64,000 bases of DNA from RUG14130 sp024683475 (GTDB lineage: Bacteria; Bacillota; Clostridia; Christensenellales; Aristaeellaceae): assembly GCA_024683475.1 (NCBI GenBank), contig JAIKYG010000012.1:1-64000 (forward strand), in the 5' to 3' direction. The position numbers were made by a program, and so were the translations under genes. The notes under the pieces are model-generated. The model saw only the letters and a program-made list of their open reading frames with translations. It had not been told where the DNA came from and made no database searches. This document shows positions 40,793 to 49,038 of this stretch, piece by piece. The stretch's first letter is position 1, and every line of letters begins with the position of its first letter.

Positions 40793-41404
40793 TCACCTGT
40801 ACAGGTTCACTATGCTGCCCAGGCGGCTCGCCTGGCGCAGTCCCTGGCCTATGGCGTTGAACTTCCATTCGCCGTCCTGGCGGTAGATCTCGCCCATTAT
40901 CATGCCCGTCATACCGGAATAGTCGTCCGCCAGGCTGAAACGGCAGATCTCTTCGCCGCTGTCCATGTCCTGCAGGCGGATGAACGCGTTTTTGATCATG
41001 CCGAAGTGCTGCTCACGCACGTTGGCGTTGTATATGTTCACCGCGAACACCAGCCGCTCCACGTTTTCGGGCACACGGCTCAAGTCCACCGTTATCTGCT
41101 CGTCGTCGCCCTCGCCTTCGCCGGTCAGGTTGTCCCCCCGGTGCACGATCGCGCCAGAGGCGTCGGTAAGGTTGTTGAAATACACCGCCGTCCGGCTCAG
41201 CTCGTCGCTTATCACCTTGCCGTCCGCTCCCAGCAGTATGCAGGAACAGTCGTAGTCTATGGGCGCCGGCTTCCCTATGAACAGGTTTTTAAGAAAGCTT
41301 CCCGTCTGCTCCGCCGCGTCCCAGCCCAGGCCCACCAGTATCTTTTTAAGGCCCTTATCGGCGGTAAGGCCGATTTTCTGCCCTTTGACAAGATTTACGC
41401 TCAT
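40793..41404 (-). CDS. TerD-family protein
   Basis: 203 residues matching the TerD/CABP1 calcium-binding beta-sandwich: MSVNLVKGQKIGLT, VGLGWD, DYDCSCILLGADGKV, VYFNNLTDASGAIVHRGDNLTGEGEGDDEQITVDLSRVPENVERLVFAVNIY. The acidic DNLTGEGEGDDEQI loop holds the calcium ligands in the family. TerD proteins belong to tellurium and stress-response systems. No other ter genes are adjacent, though telA lies 5 kb away. Confidence 0.92.
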   Translation of the reverse strand: MSVNLVKGQKIGLTADKGLKKILVGLGWDAAEQTGSFLKNLFIGKPAPIDYDCSCILLGADGKVISDELSRTAVYFNNLTDASGAIVHRGDNLTGEGEGDDEQITVDLSRVPENVERLVFAVNIYNANVREQHFGMIKNAFIRLQDMDSGEEICRFSLADDYSGMTGMIMGEIYRQDGEWKFNAIGQGLRQASRLGSIVNLYR

Positions 41405-41473
41405 GTTTTCTCCTTTCGGACCCGCCGCGCCGGGGCCGTCAAGTGTTTATAGCTCAGAAGGCGCCTTTACCCG

Positions 41474-42742
41474 TCAGGACCAGAAGATCCACAGGTACAG
41501 ATAGCCCGTCATAACGGCGGTAAAGGTGTAGGGGATGCCAATGCGCATGAAGTCGCCGAAGGAGACCTTGTGGCCTTCCCTTTTCAGCAGTCCAACCGCG
41601 GCGATGTTGGCGGACGCGCCGATGGGCGTGATGTTGCCGCCCAGGGTGGCGCCGGTCAGCAGTCCGAAGTACAGCAGGTACGGCTGTATACCCAGCGTGG
41701 AGGTCACCGCGGCCAGTACGGGCAGCATGGTGGCTACGTAGGGGATGTTGTCAACGAACGCCGAAATCAGCACCGAGCCCCAGACCACTATGGTGTAGAG
41801 CAAAAACACGTTGTTCCCGCCGTATTTGACTATCAGCCCGGCAAAGTCGTCTATTATGCCCACGGTGCCCAGACCGCCTATGACTATGAACAGGCCCAGC
41901 AGCAGCGCCAGCGTCTCGAAGTCCAGGTGCTTGACAGCATTTGCCGCGCCGTCCGCCTTCCCGGAGCGGATGATGTCGAATATGACCGTGACCACCGCCA
42001 GCGAGCAGCATATGATGCCGTTGATCACTTCGGGCGTGCCGGGTATGAAGGACGCGGTTATGAGCGCCAGCACCATCAGCAGCAGCATGTACGTGGGCAG
42101 GTAGTCCCTGACCGGCGTCTTTTCGGAGGAGGAGACCGGCTCTTTGTCCTTCCTGAACAGGATCATCATCACGGGCACGGTGGCCAGGGCGCCCAGCTCA
42201 ACGGCAAAGAATATGCCCGGACGGCCCTTCATCCAGAAGAAGTCCATGAAGTTCATGCCCGCGTAGTCGCCCAGCATTATGGACGTGGTGTCGCCCACCA
42301 GTGTGGCGGCGCCCTGCAGGTTCGAGGACACCGCGATGGAAAGGATCATCCCCACCGGGTTGAGCTTAAGCTTTTTGCAGATGGCCAGTCCCACGGGCGC
42401 GACTATCAGCACCGTGGCCACGTTGTCTATGAACGCGGAGATCGCGCCGGAAAACAGCGACATCAGTATGGTCACCCACATGACGTTTTTGGATTTGCCC
42501 AGAAGTATCTCCGCCAGGCGGTTGGGCATCTGGGACGAAATGAAATAATCGACGATTATCATGGTGCCCGTTATCATCATCAGCACGTTCCAGTTGATGG
42601 TGGAAAGCAGGCGCTTTACGGGCAGTATGCCCGAGATCAGAAAGATGACCGCCAGCGTCAGGGCGTAAGCCGGACGGTATTTGGGCTTGGCGATCATTAG
42701 CACGTACATCAGAACGAACAGTACCAGAGCGAGTGTTTTCAC
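41474..42742 (-). CDS. SLC13/ArsB/NhaD-type ion carrier
   Basis: 422 residues with about 11 membrane helices in two inverted halves, each with the superfamily signature: INWNVLMMITGTMIIVDYF then SAFIDNVATVLIVAPV, and later SAFVDNIPYVATMLPVL, GATLGGNITPIGASANI. It could carry arsenite, sodium/proton or dicarboxylates; the sequence does not decide. A promoter and inverted repeat precede it. Confidence 0.85.
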   Translation of the reverse strand: MKTLALVLFVLMYVLMIAKPKYRPAYALTLAVIFLISGILPVKRLLSTINWNVLMMITGTMIIVDYFISSQMPNRLAEILLGKSKNVMWVTILMSLFSGAISAFIDNVATVLIVAPVGLAICKKLKLNPVGMILSIAVSSNLQGAATLVGDTTSIMLGDYAGMNFMDFFWMKGRPGIFFAVELGALATVPVMMILFRKDKEPVSSSEKTPVRDYLPTYMLLLMVLALITASFIPGTPEVINGIICCSLAVVTVIFDIIRSGKADGAANAVKHLDFETLALLLGLFIVIGGLGTVGIIDDFAGLIVKYGGNNVFLLYTIVVWGSVLISAFVDNIPYVATMLPVLAAVTSTLGIQPYLLYFGLLTGATLGGNITPIGASANIAAVGLLKREGHKVSFGDFMRIGIPYTFTAVMTGYLYLWIFWS

Positions 42743-42859
42743 GCGTTTCCTCCGTTTTCGCCCGGGGCGCCGGGCGTATGTGCCTTAGCGGCCGGATCTG
42801 TTTTTGCCTCGCGCTCATAAATGCGCGAAAGCGGGGACTGCCGAACGTCCCCTTTTTAC

Positions 42860-42888
42860 ATTCTACCGTCACGGACGCAAAAAGTCAA
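42860..42888 (-). promoter_or_regulatory. promoter of the SLC13/ArsB-type gene
   Basis: TTGACT (42888-42883), 17-bp spacer, TAGAAT (42865-42860). Leader of about 115 bases with a hairpin GGGGAC-N8-GTCCCC at 42834-42853. Confidence 0.65.
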
Positions 42889-42898
42889 GTTTGCGTCC
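42873..42898. promoter_or_regulatory. inverted repeat over the -35 box
   Basis: Perfect 9-bp arms GGACGCAAA and TTTGCGTCC with an 8-base centre that contains most of the -35 box. It fits an operator, or a weak terminator for the glycosidase gene ending at 42902. The same arms recur, swapped, at 60468-60488. Confidence 0.55.
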
Positions 42899-42901
42899 GC
42901 C

Positions 42902-45001
42902 TCACCAGGCCGTTTCCAGCGGAATGAACCCGCCGTCGTATTCCCCTTTACCAAGCCTTGCGCGCACTTCCCCGTCCACTTTCAGAACGTAGCCTTCGCG
43001 GGCGGAAAACTCCGCATCCAGCGTGTGCCCCAGCAGCTTTATGCCCTTCAGGCTGAAGGATCCGAGCCCCGCGTTCACGGGCCTGAAGCGGAACCCGCCC
43101 TCACAGGGCTGTATGCCCGCTATGTGCCTGACCACCAGGTCGATGTAATACGAATGGCTGTAGTCCGCCTCGTCGCTCAGCGGCTCCCCCGTTTCGGCGT
43201 CGTAAAACTCCACGAGATACGGCTGGTCCGGGTCCCCGCCCCGGAAGTGCTGCAGGGTGTATTGCTTAAATACCCCACCGAACATCAGGTCGAACTTATG
43301 CCCGTGCTTTTTGCTTTGGGCCGCCGCCGCGTCCAGCGCGATGCAGGTGGTGTACGGCCAGGACGGGCCGTTCCACATGCAGCCGTCCCTGCCCTTGAAA
43401 AAGTCCCCTTTCCAACCGCCGCAGGGAGAATACACGGGGCAGTCTTTGGCGGTGGAGGCAAAGCCGCTGCCCGTCAGGAAGCTGTCCGGGCTGAACAGCC
43501 AATACAGCTGGATCAGGTGCCTTTCGTCCGAGATGTCCGCCCAGAGGGGGTACACGGACACGATGTGCTTTACCCGGGCCTTCTCGTCCGTCTGGTAGTG
43601 AAGGTCGTAAAAGCAGCCATCCCCGCTGTCCCACATCTTATCAAGGATCTGCGCCCTGATGTCCTCCGCGATACCGGAAAACTCCGCGGCGTCCCCGTCC
43701 CCCGCCTTTTCGCACAGGCTCTTGAGCCCCAGGCAGTTCAAATACATGTACACGCTGGAGTCTACCCGCTTAAGCGGAGTATAGCCCTCTTTCGTACCCT
43801 TCACCTTGTCGGGATAGCCGGAAAAATACCAGTAGCCGGGCTGGTATTCCTTGCCCGTCAGCTGGTGGGTATAGCACACCTGCAGGCTGTCGTTCTCCCC
43901 CTTGTGGCGGCTGAACACGCTAAGCGTGTCCCGCTTGAAGGCGGGCAGGACTTCCCTTATGAACTCCATGTCTCCGTAGACCAGGTGGTAATTGTACAGC
44001 GCCCAAGCGGCGTAATTCGTATACTCCTTGCCCTTCCCGTCCGCCGAGCACACGGAGAACGCGCCGTACTCGTTCACGCTGTCCGCGAGCGACAAAAACG
44101 CCTGGCGGCAGTCCTCCCGCTTGTCCAGCCACATAAGGTCCTTAAGCGCGTGGGGCACCGACAGGGGGATGAGCCTTGAAAACTCCCAGCCCCTGGGGGC
44201 ATTGGGGATCTTGGCGTCCCTGTGGCTCCTGCCCTCGTACAGCGTCTGATGCTTAAGATAACCCGCGTCCGGCTTCGCCATGTTCGAGCACAGTATGTAC
44301 ATCCTGTAGTAAAAGCAGCGCTGTATGAAGGGGTTGGAGCACTCGAATACGGGCAGGCCCTCGTACCACCCGGTCTGGGAAGCCACCGCCTTTGAATACG
44401 CCTCTTCCGCCGGAAGGGCGAACACGTCCTCCAGCCGGCGCGCCAGTTTTTCTTCCTCACCGACCACCCCCACGGCGGCGGCGAAAAGGAACTGCCGCTT
44501 CTCCCCGGGTTTCAGCGCGTATTCCCAGCCCGGAAACCCTTTGTCCGCCCGGCCGGCCATTATCACATCAAGCCCGTGGGTGCAGGCGGGAAAACGGTAT
44601 ATCTTCCCCTGTTCCGGCCCGCTGGCGAACATAAGCTCCAGCACAACGGGCCGGTCGGACATGTTTTCCCACGTCTGCAGTGACAGGGCGACGTCGTCCC
44701 GGGAGATGGTCTTTTTTTCGCTTAAGCGCACGCCGGCGCCTTCGTACGCGAATTCTCCCTCCCAGGGCCGCCACAGGCAGTCGGCGGAGGGCATGTCCCA
44801 GTCGATGCTGCCCCGGATGCCTACCGTGAACAGCAGCGGGAAGTTCATTTTGTGGATAAAGTCTATGCAGCCCATGAACCCGGGCACGCGCATCAGGGCG
44901 TCCGCCCACAGGCGTTCCCCCGCGGGCCCGAACAGCACCAGGTCCGGCCGCTTGCGCAGGTATCGGTTCTTTATTTCCAGTTCCCTTATGCCCTTGGTCA
45001 T
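42902..45001 (-). CDS. MGH1-type/GH63-like glycoside hydrolase
   Basis: A 699-residue cytoplasmic enzyme. An N-terminal beta-sandwich (about 1-210) precedes an (alpha/alpha)6 barrel (about 230-600) with GH63/GH37-like blocks: RMYILCSNMAKPDAG, FSRLIPLSVPHALKDLMWL, RVDSSVYMYLNCLGLKSL, KMWDSGDGCFYDLHYQTD, and GCMWNGPSWPYTTCIAL, followed by a small beta domain. Substrate unknown. Divergent from the melA gene, each with its own promoter; the pair may be co-regulated. Confidence 0.8.
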   Translation of the reverse strand: MTKGIRELEIKNRYLRKRPDLVLFGPAGERLWADALMRVPGFMGCIDFIHKMNFPLLFTVGIRGSIDWDMPSADCLWRPWEGEFAYEGAGVRLSEKKTISRDDVALSLQTWENMSDRPVVLELMFASGPEQGKIYRFPACTHGLDVIMAGRADKGFPGWEYALKPGEKRQFLFAAAVGVVGEEEKLARRLEDVFALPAEEAYSKAVASQTGWYEGLPVFECSNPFIQRCFYYRMYILCSNMAKPDAGYLKHQTLYEGRSHRDAKIPNAPRGWEFSRLIPLSVPHALKDLMWLDKREDCRQAFLSLADSVNEYGAFSVCSADGKGKEYTNYAAWALYNYHLVYGDMEFIREVLPAFKRDTLSVFSRHKGENDSLQVCYTHQLTGKEYQPGYWYFSGYPDKVKGTKEGYTPLKRVDSSVYMYLNCLGLKSLCEKAGDGDAAEFSGIAEDIRAQILDKMWDSGDGCFYDLHYQTDEKARVKHIVSVYPLWADISDERHLIQLYWLFSPDSFLTGSGFASTAKDCPVYSPCGGWKGDFFKGRDGCMWNGPSWPYTTCIALDAAAAQSKKHGHKFDLMFGGVFKQYTLQHFRGGDPDQPYLVEFYDAETGEPLSDEADYSHSYYIDLVVRHIAGIQPCEGGFRFRPVNAGLGSFSLKGIKLLGHTLDAEFSAREGYVLKVDGEVRARLGKGEYDGGFIPLETAW

Positions 45002-45033
45002 TTTTACTGCCCCCGGATCGCGTTTATGCCTCT

Positions 45034-45062
45034 ATTTTACGGGCTCGGGCGCTTTGTGTCAA
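45034..45062 (-). promoter_or_regulatory. promoter of the GH63-like gene
   Basis: TTGACA (45062-45057), 17-bp spacer, TAAAAT (45039-45034). Confidence 0.75.
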
Positions 45063-45076
45063 CAAACCGATATTTC

Positions 45077-45106
45077 TTGACAATCCACCCCCGCAGAGGA
45101 TAGAAT
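45077..45106 (+). promoter_or_regulatory. promoter of the alpha-galactosidase gene
   Basis: TTGACA (45077-45082), 18-bp spacer, TAGAAT (45101-45106). Back to back with the leftward promoter, only 14 bp between the -35 boxes, so one regulator could control both. Confidence 0.7.
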
Positions 45107-45146
45107 ACCCCGTGCGGAGACCTCATTATTTCATTGGAGGAAGCTT

Positions 45147-46457
45147 ATGCCGAAGATCACATTCATGGGCGCGGGTTCCACCGTGTTCGCCAAAAACGTG
45201 CTGGGCGACAGCCTGCTCACCCCCTCCCTCGCCCACTCCGACATCGCGCTGTACGACATCGACGCCAAGCGCCTGGAGGAAAGCGAAAACATGCTCAAAG
45301 CCATAAACAACTGGCTTGGCAATCCCGCAACGATCAGGACCTATCTGGGCGTCGAAAACCGCAAGGCGGCCCTGGAAGGCGCGGATTTCGCCGTGAACGC
45401 CATACAGGTGGGCGGCTACGAGCCCTGCACCGTCACGGACTTCGAGATCCCCAAGAAGTTCGGCCTCAAGCAGACCATCGCCGACACCCTGGGCATAGGC
45501 GGCATATTCAGGGCGTTAAGGACCATTCCCGTGATGCGGGACTTCGCCCGCGACATGGAGGAAGTCGCCCCGAACGTGCTGTTTCTGAACTACACCAACC
45601 CCATGGCCATGTTAAGCGGCTACATGCAGCGCTACACGGGCGTACAGACCGTGGGCCTGTGCCACAGCGTGCAGTCCTGCGCTCCCGGGCTGCTGGGCGA
45701 ACTTGGCATGGAGTATGACGACACCATAAAGACCAAGATCGCCGGCATAAACCACCAGGCCTGGCTGCTGGAGATAGAAAAAGACGGCGTGGACCTGTAC
45801 CCCGAGATCAAGCGCCGCGCCCTGGAAAAGAATAAGGAAAAGCACTCCGACATGGTCCGCCTGGAGCTCATGCGCCGCTTCGGCTACTATGTGACCGAGT
45901 CCTCCGAACACTCCAGCGAGTACACTCCCTGGTTCATAAAGGACAAGTATCCCCAGAACATCGAAAAATTCAACATCCCCCTGGACGAGTACCCCAGGCG
46001 CTGTGTGAACCAGATCGCCAAGTGGGAAAAACAGCGCGAGGAGCTGGTGACCAAGGACGTGCTCGAGCACACCCGCACTAAGGAATATGCCAGTTACATA
46101 ATGGACGCGGTGGTCACCAACAAGCCCTACAAGATCGGCGGCAACGTGCTGAACACCGGCCTTATCACCAACCTGCCCCGCAACGCCTGCGTGGAAGTGC
46201 CCTGCATGGTGGACGCAAGCGGCGTCACTCCCACCTTCGTGGGCGACCTGCCCGAGCAGTGCGCGGCGCTGAACCGCAGCAACATAAACGTGCAGCTGCT
46301 GACCATCGAGGCGGCGGTGACCCATAAAAAGGATTATATCTACCAGGCCGCGCTGATGGATCCCCACACCTCCAGCGAACTGGACATGGACGACACGGTA
46401 AAGCTGTGCGACGCCCTGATCGAAGCCCACGGCGACTGGCTTGAAAAATACGAATAA
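45147..46457 (+). CDS. melA: GH4 alpha-galactosidase-type glycosidase
   Basis: GH4 enzymes use NAD+ and Mn2+ and an oxidation-elimination mechanism. 436 residues: Rossmann start KITFMGAGSTVFAKN, NYTNPMA, GLCHSVQ with metal ligand C172 and H173, and GINHQAW with H203. The CHSVQ motif is that of the alpha-galactosidase/alpha-glucuronidase side of the family. The start has TTGGAGGAAG upstream. Confidence 0.9.
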   Translation: MPKITFMGAGSTVFAKNVLGDSLLTPSLAHSDIALYDIDAKRLEESENMLKAINNWLGNPATIRTYLGVENRKAALEGADFAVNAIQVGGYEPCTVTDFEIPKKFGLKQTIADTLGIGGIFRALRTIPVMRDFARDMEEVAPNVLFLNYTNPMAMLSGYMQRYTGVQTVGLCHSVQSCAPGLLGELGMEYDDTIKTKIAGINHQAWLLEIEKDGVDLYPEIKRRALEKNKEKHSDMVRLELMRRFGYYVTESSEHSSEYTPWFIKDKYPQNIEKFNIPLDEYPRRCVNQIAKWEKQREELVTKDVLEHTRTKEYASYIMDAVVTNKPYKIGGNVLNTGLITNLPRNACVEVPCMVDASGVTPTFVGDLPEQCAALNRSNINVQLLTIEAAVTHKKDYIYQAALMDPHTSSELDMDDTVKLCDALIEAHGDWLEKYE

Positions 46458-46468
46458 GCGCTTTTGCG

Positions 46469-46502
46469 AAAACGGGAGCTGCCCTGCGGCTCCCGTTTTT
46501 TT
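46469..46502 (+). terminator. intrinsic terminator after melA
   Basis: Stem CGGGAGC / GCTCCCG flanked by AAAA and TTTTTTT, loop of 9 bases. Confidence 0.88.
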
Positions 46503-46549
46503 GCGCCGCGGCTTCCCCCGTTTTCCCGCACTATGTCAATACATTTAAC

Positions 46550-46578
46550 TTGACACGGCTGTCCGCCTCTGCTATAAT
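46550..46578 (+). promoter_or_regulatory. promoter of the ylxM-ffh operon
   Basis: TTGACA (46550-46555), 17-bp spacer, TATAAT (46573-46578): full consensus. Confidence 0.92.
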
Positions 46579-46602
46579 ACGCAGGCTGCGAAGGGGGAGA
46601 AC

Positions 46603-46929
46603 ATGGAAAGACGCGTAAATACCGGGCTTTTGATGGACTTTTACGGGAACCTGCTCACTCCCCACGCGCTCAGCACCCTTAAAATGTACCTGGACGAGGA
46701 CATGAGCCTCATGGAGATCGCCCAGGAGCAGGGCGTTTCCCGCCAGGCGGTGCACGAGCTGATCCTCCGCAGCGAAAGGCAGCTCAACGAGTACGAGGAA
46801 AAGCTGGGCCTGCTGGAGCGCTTCAGGCGCATGAAAGCCGCCCTGAACCTGTGCGAATCCCGGCTCGAGAGCGCCCGGCAGGCGCTTGCCGAAGCGGAAG
46901 AAGCGCTTAAACAGATCAAAGAGGACTGA
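46603..46929 (+). CDS. ylxM: YlxM/UPF0122 DNA-binding protein
   Basis: 108 residues with a sigma-70 region 4-like HTH (SLMEIAQEQGVSRQAVHELILRSE, about 37-60) and a C-terminal coiled coil. YlxM precedes ffh across Firmicutes and has been linked to control of the signal recognition particle. The ribosome site is GGGGGAG. Confidence 0.92.
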   Translation: MERRVNTGLLMDFYGNLLTPHALSTLKMYLDEDMSLMEIAQEQGVSRQAVHELILRSERQLNEYEEKLGLLERFRRMKAALNLCESRLESARQALAEAEEALKQIKED

Positions 46930-46966
46930 AGCATAAAGTCAAATACCTTGACGGGAGGTGACACGA

Positions 46967-48307
46967 ATGGCGTTTGAAGGTCTTGCGGAAAAAATACAGG
47001 GAGCGTTCAAGAAACTTACCTCCCGGGGCAAGCTCACCGAAGCCGACGTAAAAGAAGCGATGCGCGACGTGCGCATGGCGCTGCTGGAGGCGGACGTAAA
47101 CTACGCCATCGTCAAGGACTTCACCAAAAAGGTCACCGAGCGCGCCGTAGGCGGCGAGATACTCGAGTCCCTCACCCCCGCCCAGCAGGTAATAAAGATC
47201 GTCAACGAAGAGCTCACTGCCCTCATGGGCGGCCAGAACGTGAAGCTCACCCGTTCCTCCAGCGTGCCCACCATATACATGATGTGCGGCCTGCAGGGCG
47301 CGGGCAAGACCACCATGTGCGCCAAGATCGGCAAAATGCTGGTCAAGGAAGGCAAAAAGCCCATGCTGGCCGCGTGCGACGTGTACCGTCCCGCCGCCAT
47401 CCGCCAGCTGCAGATAGTGGGCAGCCAGGCCGGCGTGGAAGTCTTTGAAAAAGGCCAGGGCGACCCCGTCCAGATTGCTAAGGAAGCGGTGGACCGGGCC
47501 AGGTATTACGGCTTCGACACCGTGATAATCGATACTGCCGGCCGCCTGCACATAGACGAAAAGCTCATGGACGAGCTTAAGAACATAAAGGCCGCCGTAA
47601 AGCCCACCGAGATCTTGCTGGTGGTCGACGCCATGACCGGCCAGGACGCCGTGACCGTGGCCGACACCTTCAACAAAGAACTGGGCGTGGACGGCGTGAT
47701 CCTCACCAAGCTGGACGGCGACACCCGCGGCGGCGCGGCGATCTCCGTAAAGGCCGTCACCGGCAAGCCCATCAAGTTCTCCGGCACCGGCGAAAAGCTG
47801 ACCGACATCGAGCCCTTCCACCCCGACCGCATGGCGGGCCGCATACTGGGCATGGGCGACGTGCTCAGCCTGATCGACAAGGCCCAGGAAATGGTGGACG
47901 AAAAGGCCGCCGAGCAGCTGGAAAAGAGCCTTAAGGCCAACCGCTTCACCCTGGAAGACTACCTCTCCCAGCTCAAGCAGATAAAGAAAATGGGCTCCGT
48001 GCGCGACTTGCTCAAGATGATCCCCGGCCTGGGCGCAAAGCTTAACAGCGTGGAGATCGACGAGGACAAGGTCGCCAAGGAACAGGCCCGCAACGAGGCC
48101 ATCATACTGGCCATGACCCGCGCCGAGCGCCGGAACCCCGACATCTTAAACGCCTCCCGCCGCAGAAGGATCGCCCAGGGCGCGGGCGTCACCGTGCAGC
48201 AGGTCAACCTGCTGATAAAGCAGTTCGAGCAGGCGAGGGACATGATGAAGCAGGTCATGAACTCCAAGGGCAAGAACCTGCGCGGCCTGATGAAGGGCTT
48301 AAGATAA
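46967..48307 (+). CDS. ffh: signal recognition particle protein Ffh
   Basis: GTPase that delivers nascent membrane and secreted proteins to FtsY and SecYEG. From ATG 46967 (GGGAGGTG upstream; an in-frame GTG 9 bp earlier overlaps that site) it has 446 residues: N domain, G domain with GLQGAGKT (108-115), DTAGR, TKLDGDTRGG, and the Met-rich RNA-binding M domain from about 300, including SGTGE and GRILGMGDVLSL. Confidence 0.97.
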   Translation: MAFEGLAEKIQGAFKKLTSRGKLTEADVKEAMRDVRMALLEADVNYAIVKDFTKKVTERAVGGEILESLTPAQQVIKIVNEELTALMGGQNVKLTRSSSVPTIYMMCGLQGAGKTTMCAKIGKMLVKEGKKPMLAACDVYRPAAIRQLQIVGSQAGVEVFEKGQGDPVQIAKEAVDRARYYGFDTVIIDTAGRLHIDEKLMDELKNIKAAVKPTEILLVVDAMTGQDAVTVADTFNKELGVDGVILTKLDGDTRGGAAISVKAVTGKPIKFSGTGEKLTDIEPFHPDRMAGRILGMGDVLSLIDKAQEMVDEKAAEQLEKSLKANRFTLEDYLSQLKQIKKMGSVRDLLKMIPGLGAKLNSVEIDEDKVAKEQARNEAIILAMTRAERRNPDILNASRRRRIAQGAGVTVQQVNLLIKQFEQARDMMKQVMNSKGKNLRGLMKGLR

Positions 48308-48414
48308 AACCGCCCCTCCCCCCCGCACCGGCGCTTCACAGCCGAACACACAATCGGGATACCGCCTTTAAGGCTTTCCACATAAATACAGCTATTATTT
48401 TCAGGAGGAATACC

Positions 48415-48654
48415 ATGGTAAAGATCCGTCTTAAGAGAATGGGCATGAAGAAGCAGCCCTTCTACCGCGTAGTCGTCAGCGACAGCCGCACCCCCCGTGA
48501 CGGCCGCTTCATCGAAGAGATCGGCTACTACAACCCCGTAAGCGATCCCGCCGTAATCAAGTTTGACGAGGAAAAGGCCAAGAAGTGGCTCTCCACCGGC
48601 GCCCAGCCCACCGACACCGTGCGCTCCCTGCTCAAGAAGAGCGGTTTGCTGTAA
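48415..48654 (+). CDS. rpsP: 30S ribosomal protein S16
   Basis: 79 residues, complete match to S16: VKIRLKRMGMKKQPFYRVVV, DSRTPRDGRFIEEIGYYNP. AGGAGG ribosome site. A 107-bp gap after ffh shows no terminator. Confidence 0.98.
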   Translation: MVKIRLKRMGMKKQPFYRVVVSDSRTPRDGRFIEEIGYYNPVSDPAVIKFDEEKAKKWLSTGAQPTDTVRSLLKKSGLL

Positions 48655-48657
48655 ATC

Positions 48658-48891
48658 ATGAACGCAGTTGAACTGGTCAGGTTTGTGGCTCAAAGCCTGG
48701 TTGACAAGCCTGACGCCGTTGACGTGCGCGAAGTCGAGAACGAAGAGAACATCGTCATCGAGCTGCGCGTGGACGCCGACGACATGGGCAAGGTGATAGG
48801 CAAGCAGGGCCGGATAGCGAAGTCCATCCGCGCCATAGTCAAAGCCGCCACCGTCAAGAACGAGAAGCCCGTGTTCGTGGAGATCGTCTGA
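48658..48891 (+). CDS. khpA: KhpA (YlqC) KH-domain RNA-binding protein
   Basis: 77 residues with one KH domain and the GXXG loop in IGKQGRIAKSIRAIVKA. KhpA pairs with KhpB (Jag) as an RNA chaperone. It starts 3 bp after rpsP, the conserved Firmicutes order; unusually, a terminator follows and rimM-trmD-rplS are absent. Confidence 0.95.
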   Translation: MNAVELVRFVAQSLVDKPDAVDVREVENEENIVIELRVDADDMGKVIGKQGRIAKSIRAIVKAATVKNEKPVFVEIV

Positions 48892-48910
48892 TCGAAGCGT
48901 GACGCGAAAG

Positions 48911-48937
48911 GCGCCGCCCGGCGGGGGCGGCGCTTTT
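48911..48937 (+). terminator. intrinsic terminator after khpA
   Basis: Stem GCGCCGCC / GGCGGCGC with a 7-base loop followed by TTTT. Confidence 0.85.
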
Positions 48938-48997
48938 GCATGCCCTCCCTCTCCAAGAATTTACCTACTTATAAAGACAACTTCTCAGGCGGTATGT

Positions 48998-49003
48998 TAT
49001 AAT
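48998..49003 (+). promoter_or_regulatory. extended -10 promoter of tig-clpP
   Basis: TATAAT preceded by TG one base upstream (TGTTATAAT); only a weak -35 (AAGACA-like). 35 bp before the tig start. Confidence 0.6.
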
Positions 49004-49038
49004 ACACGCTGATATGTTATGTAAAAGGAGAAATCACC

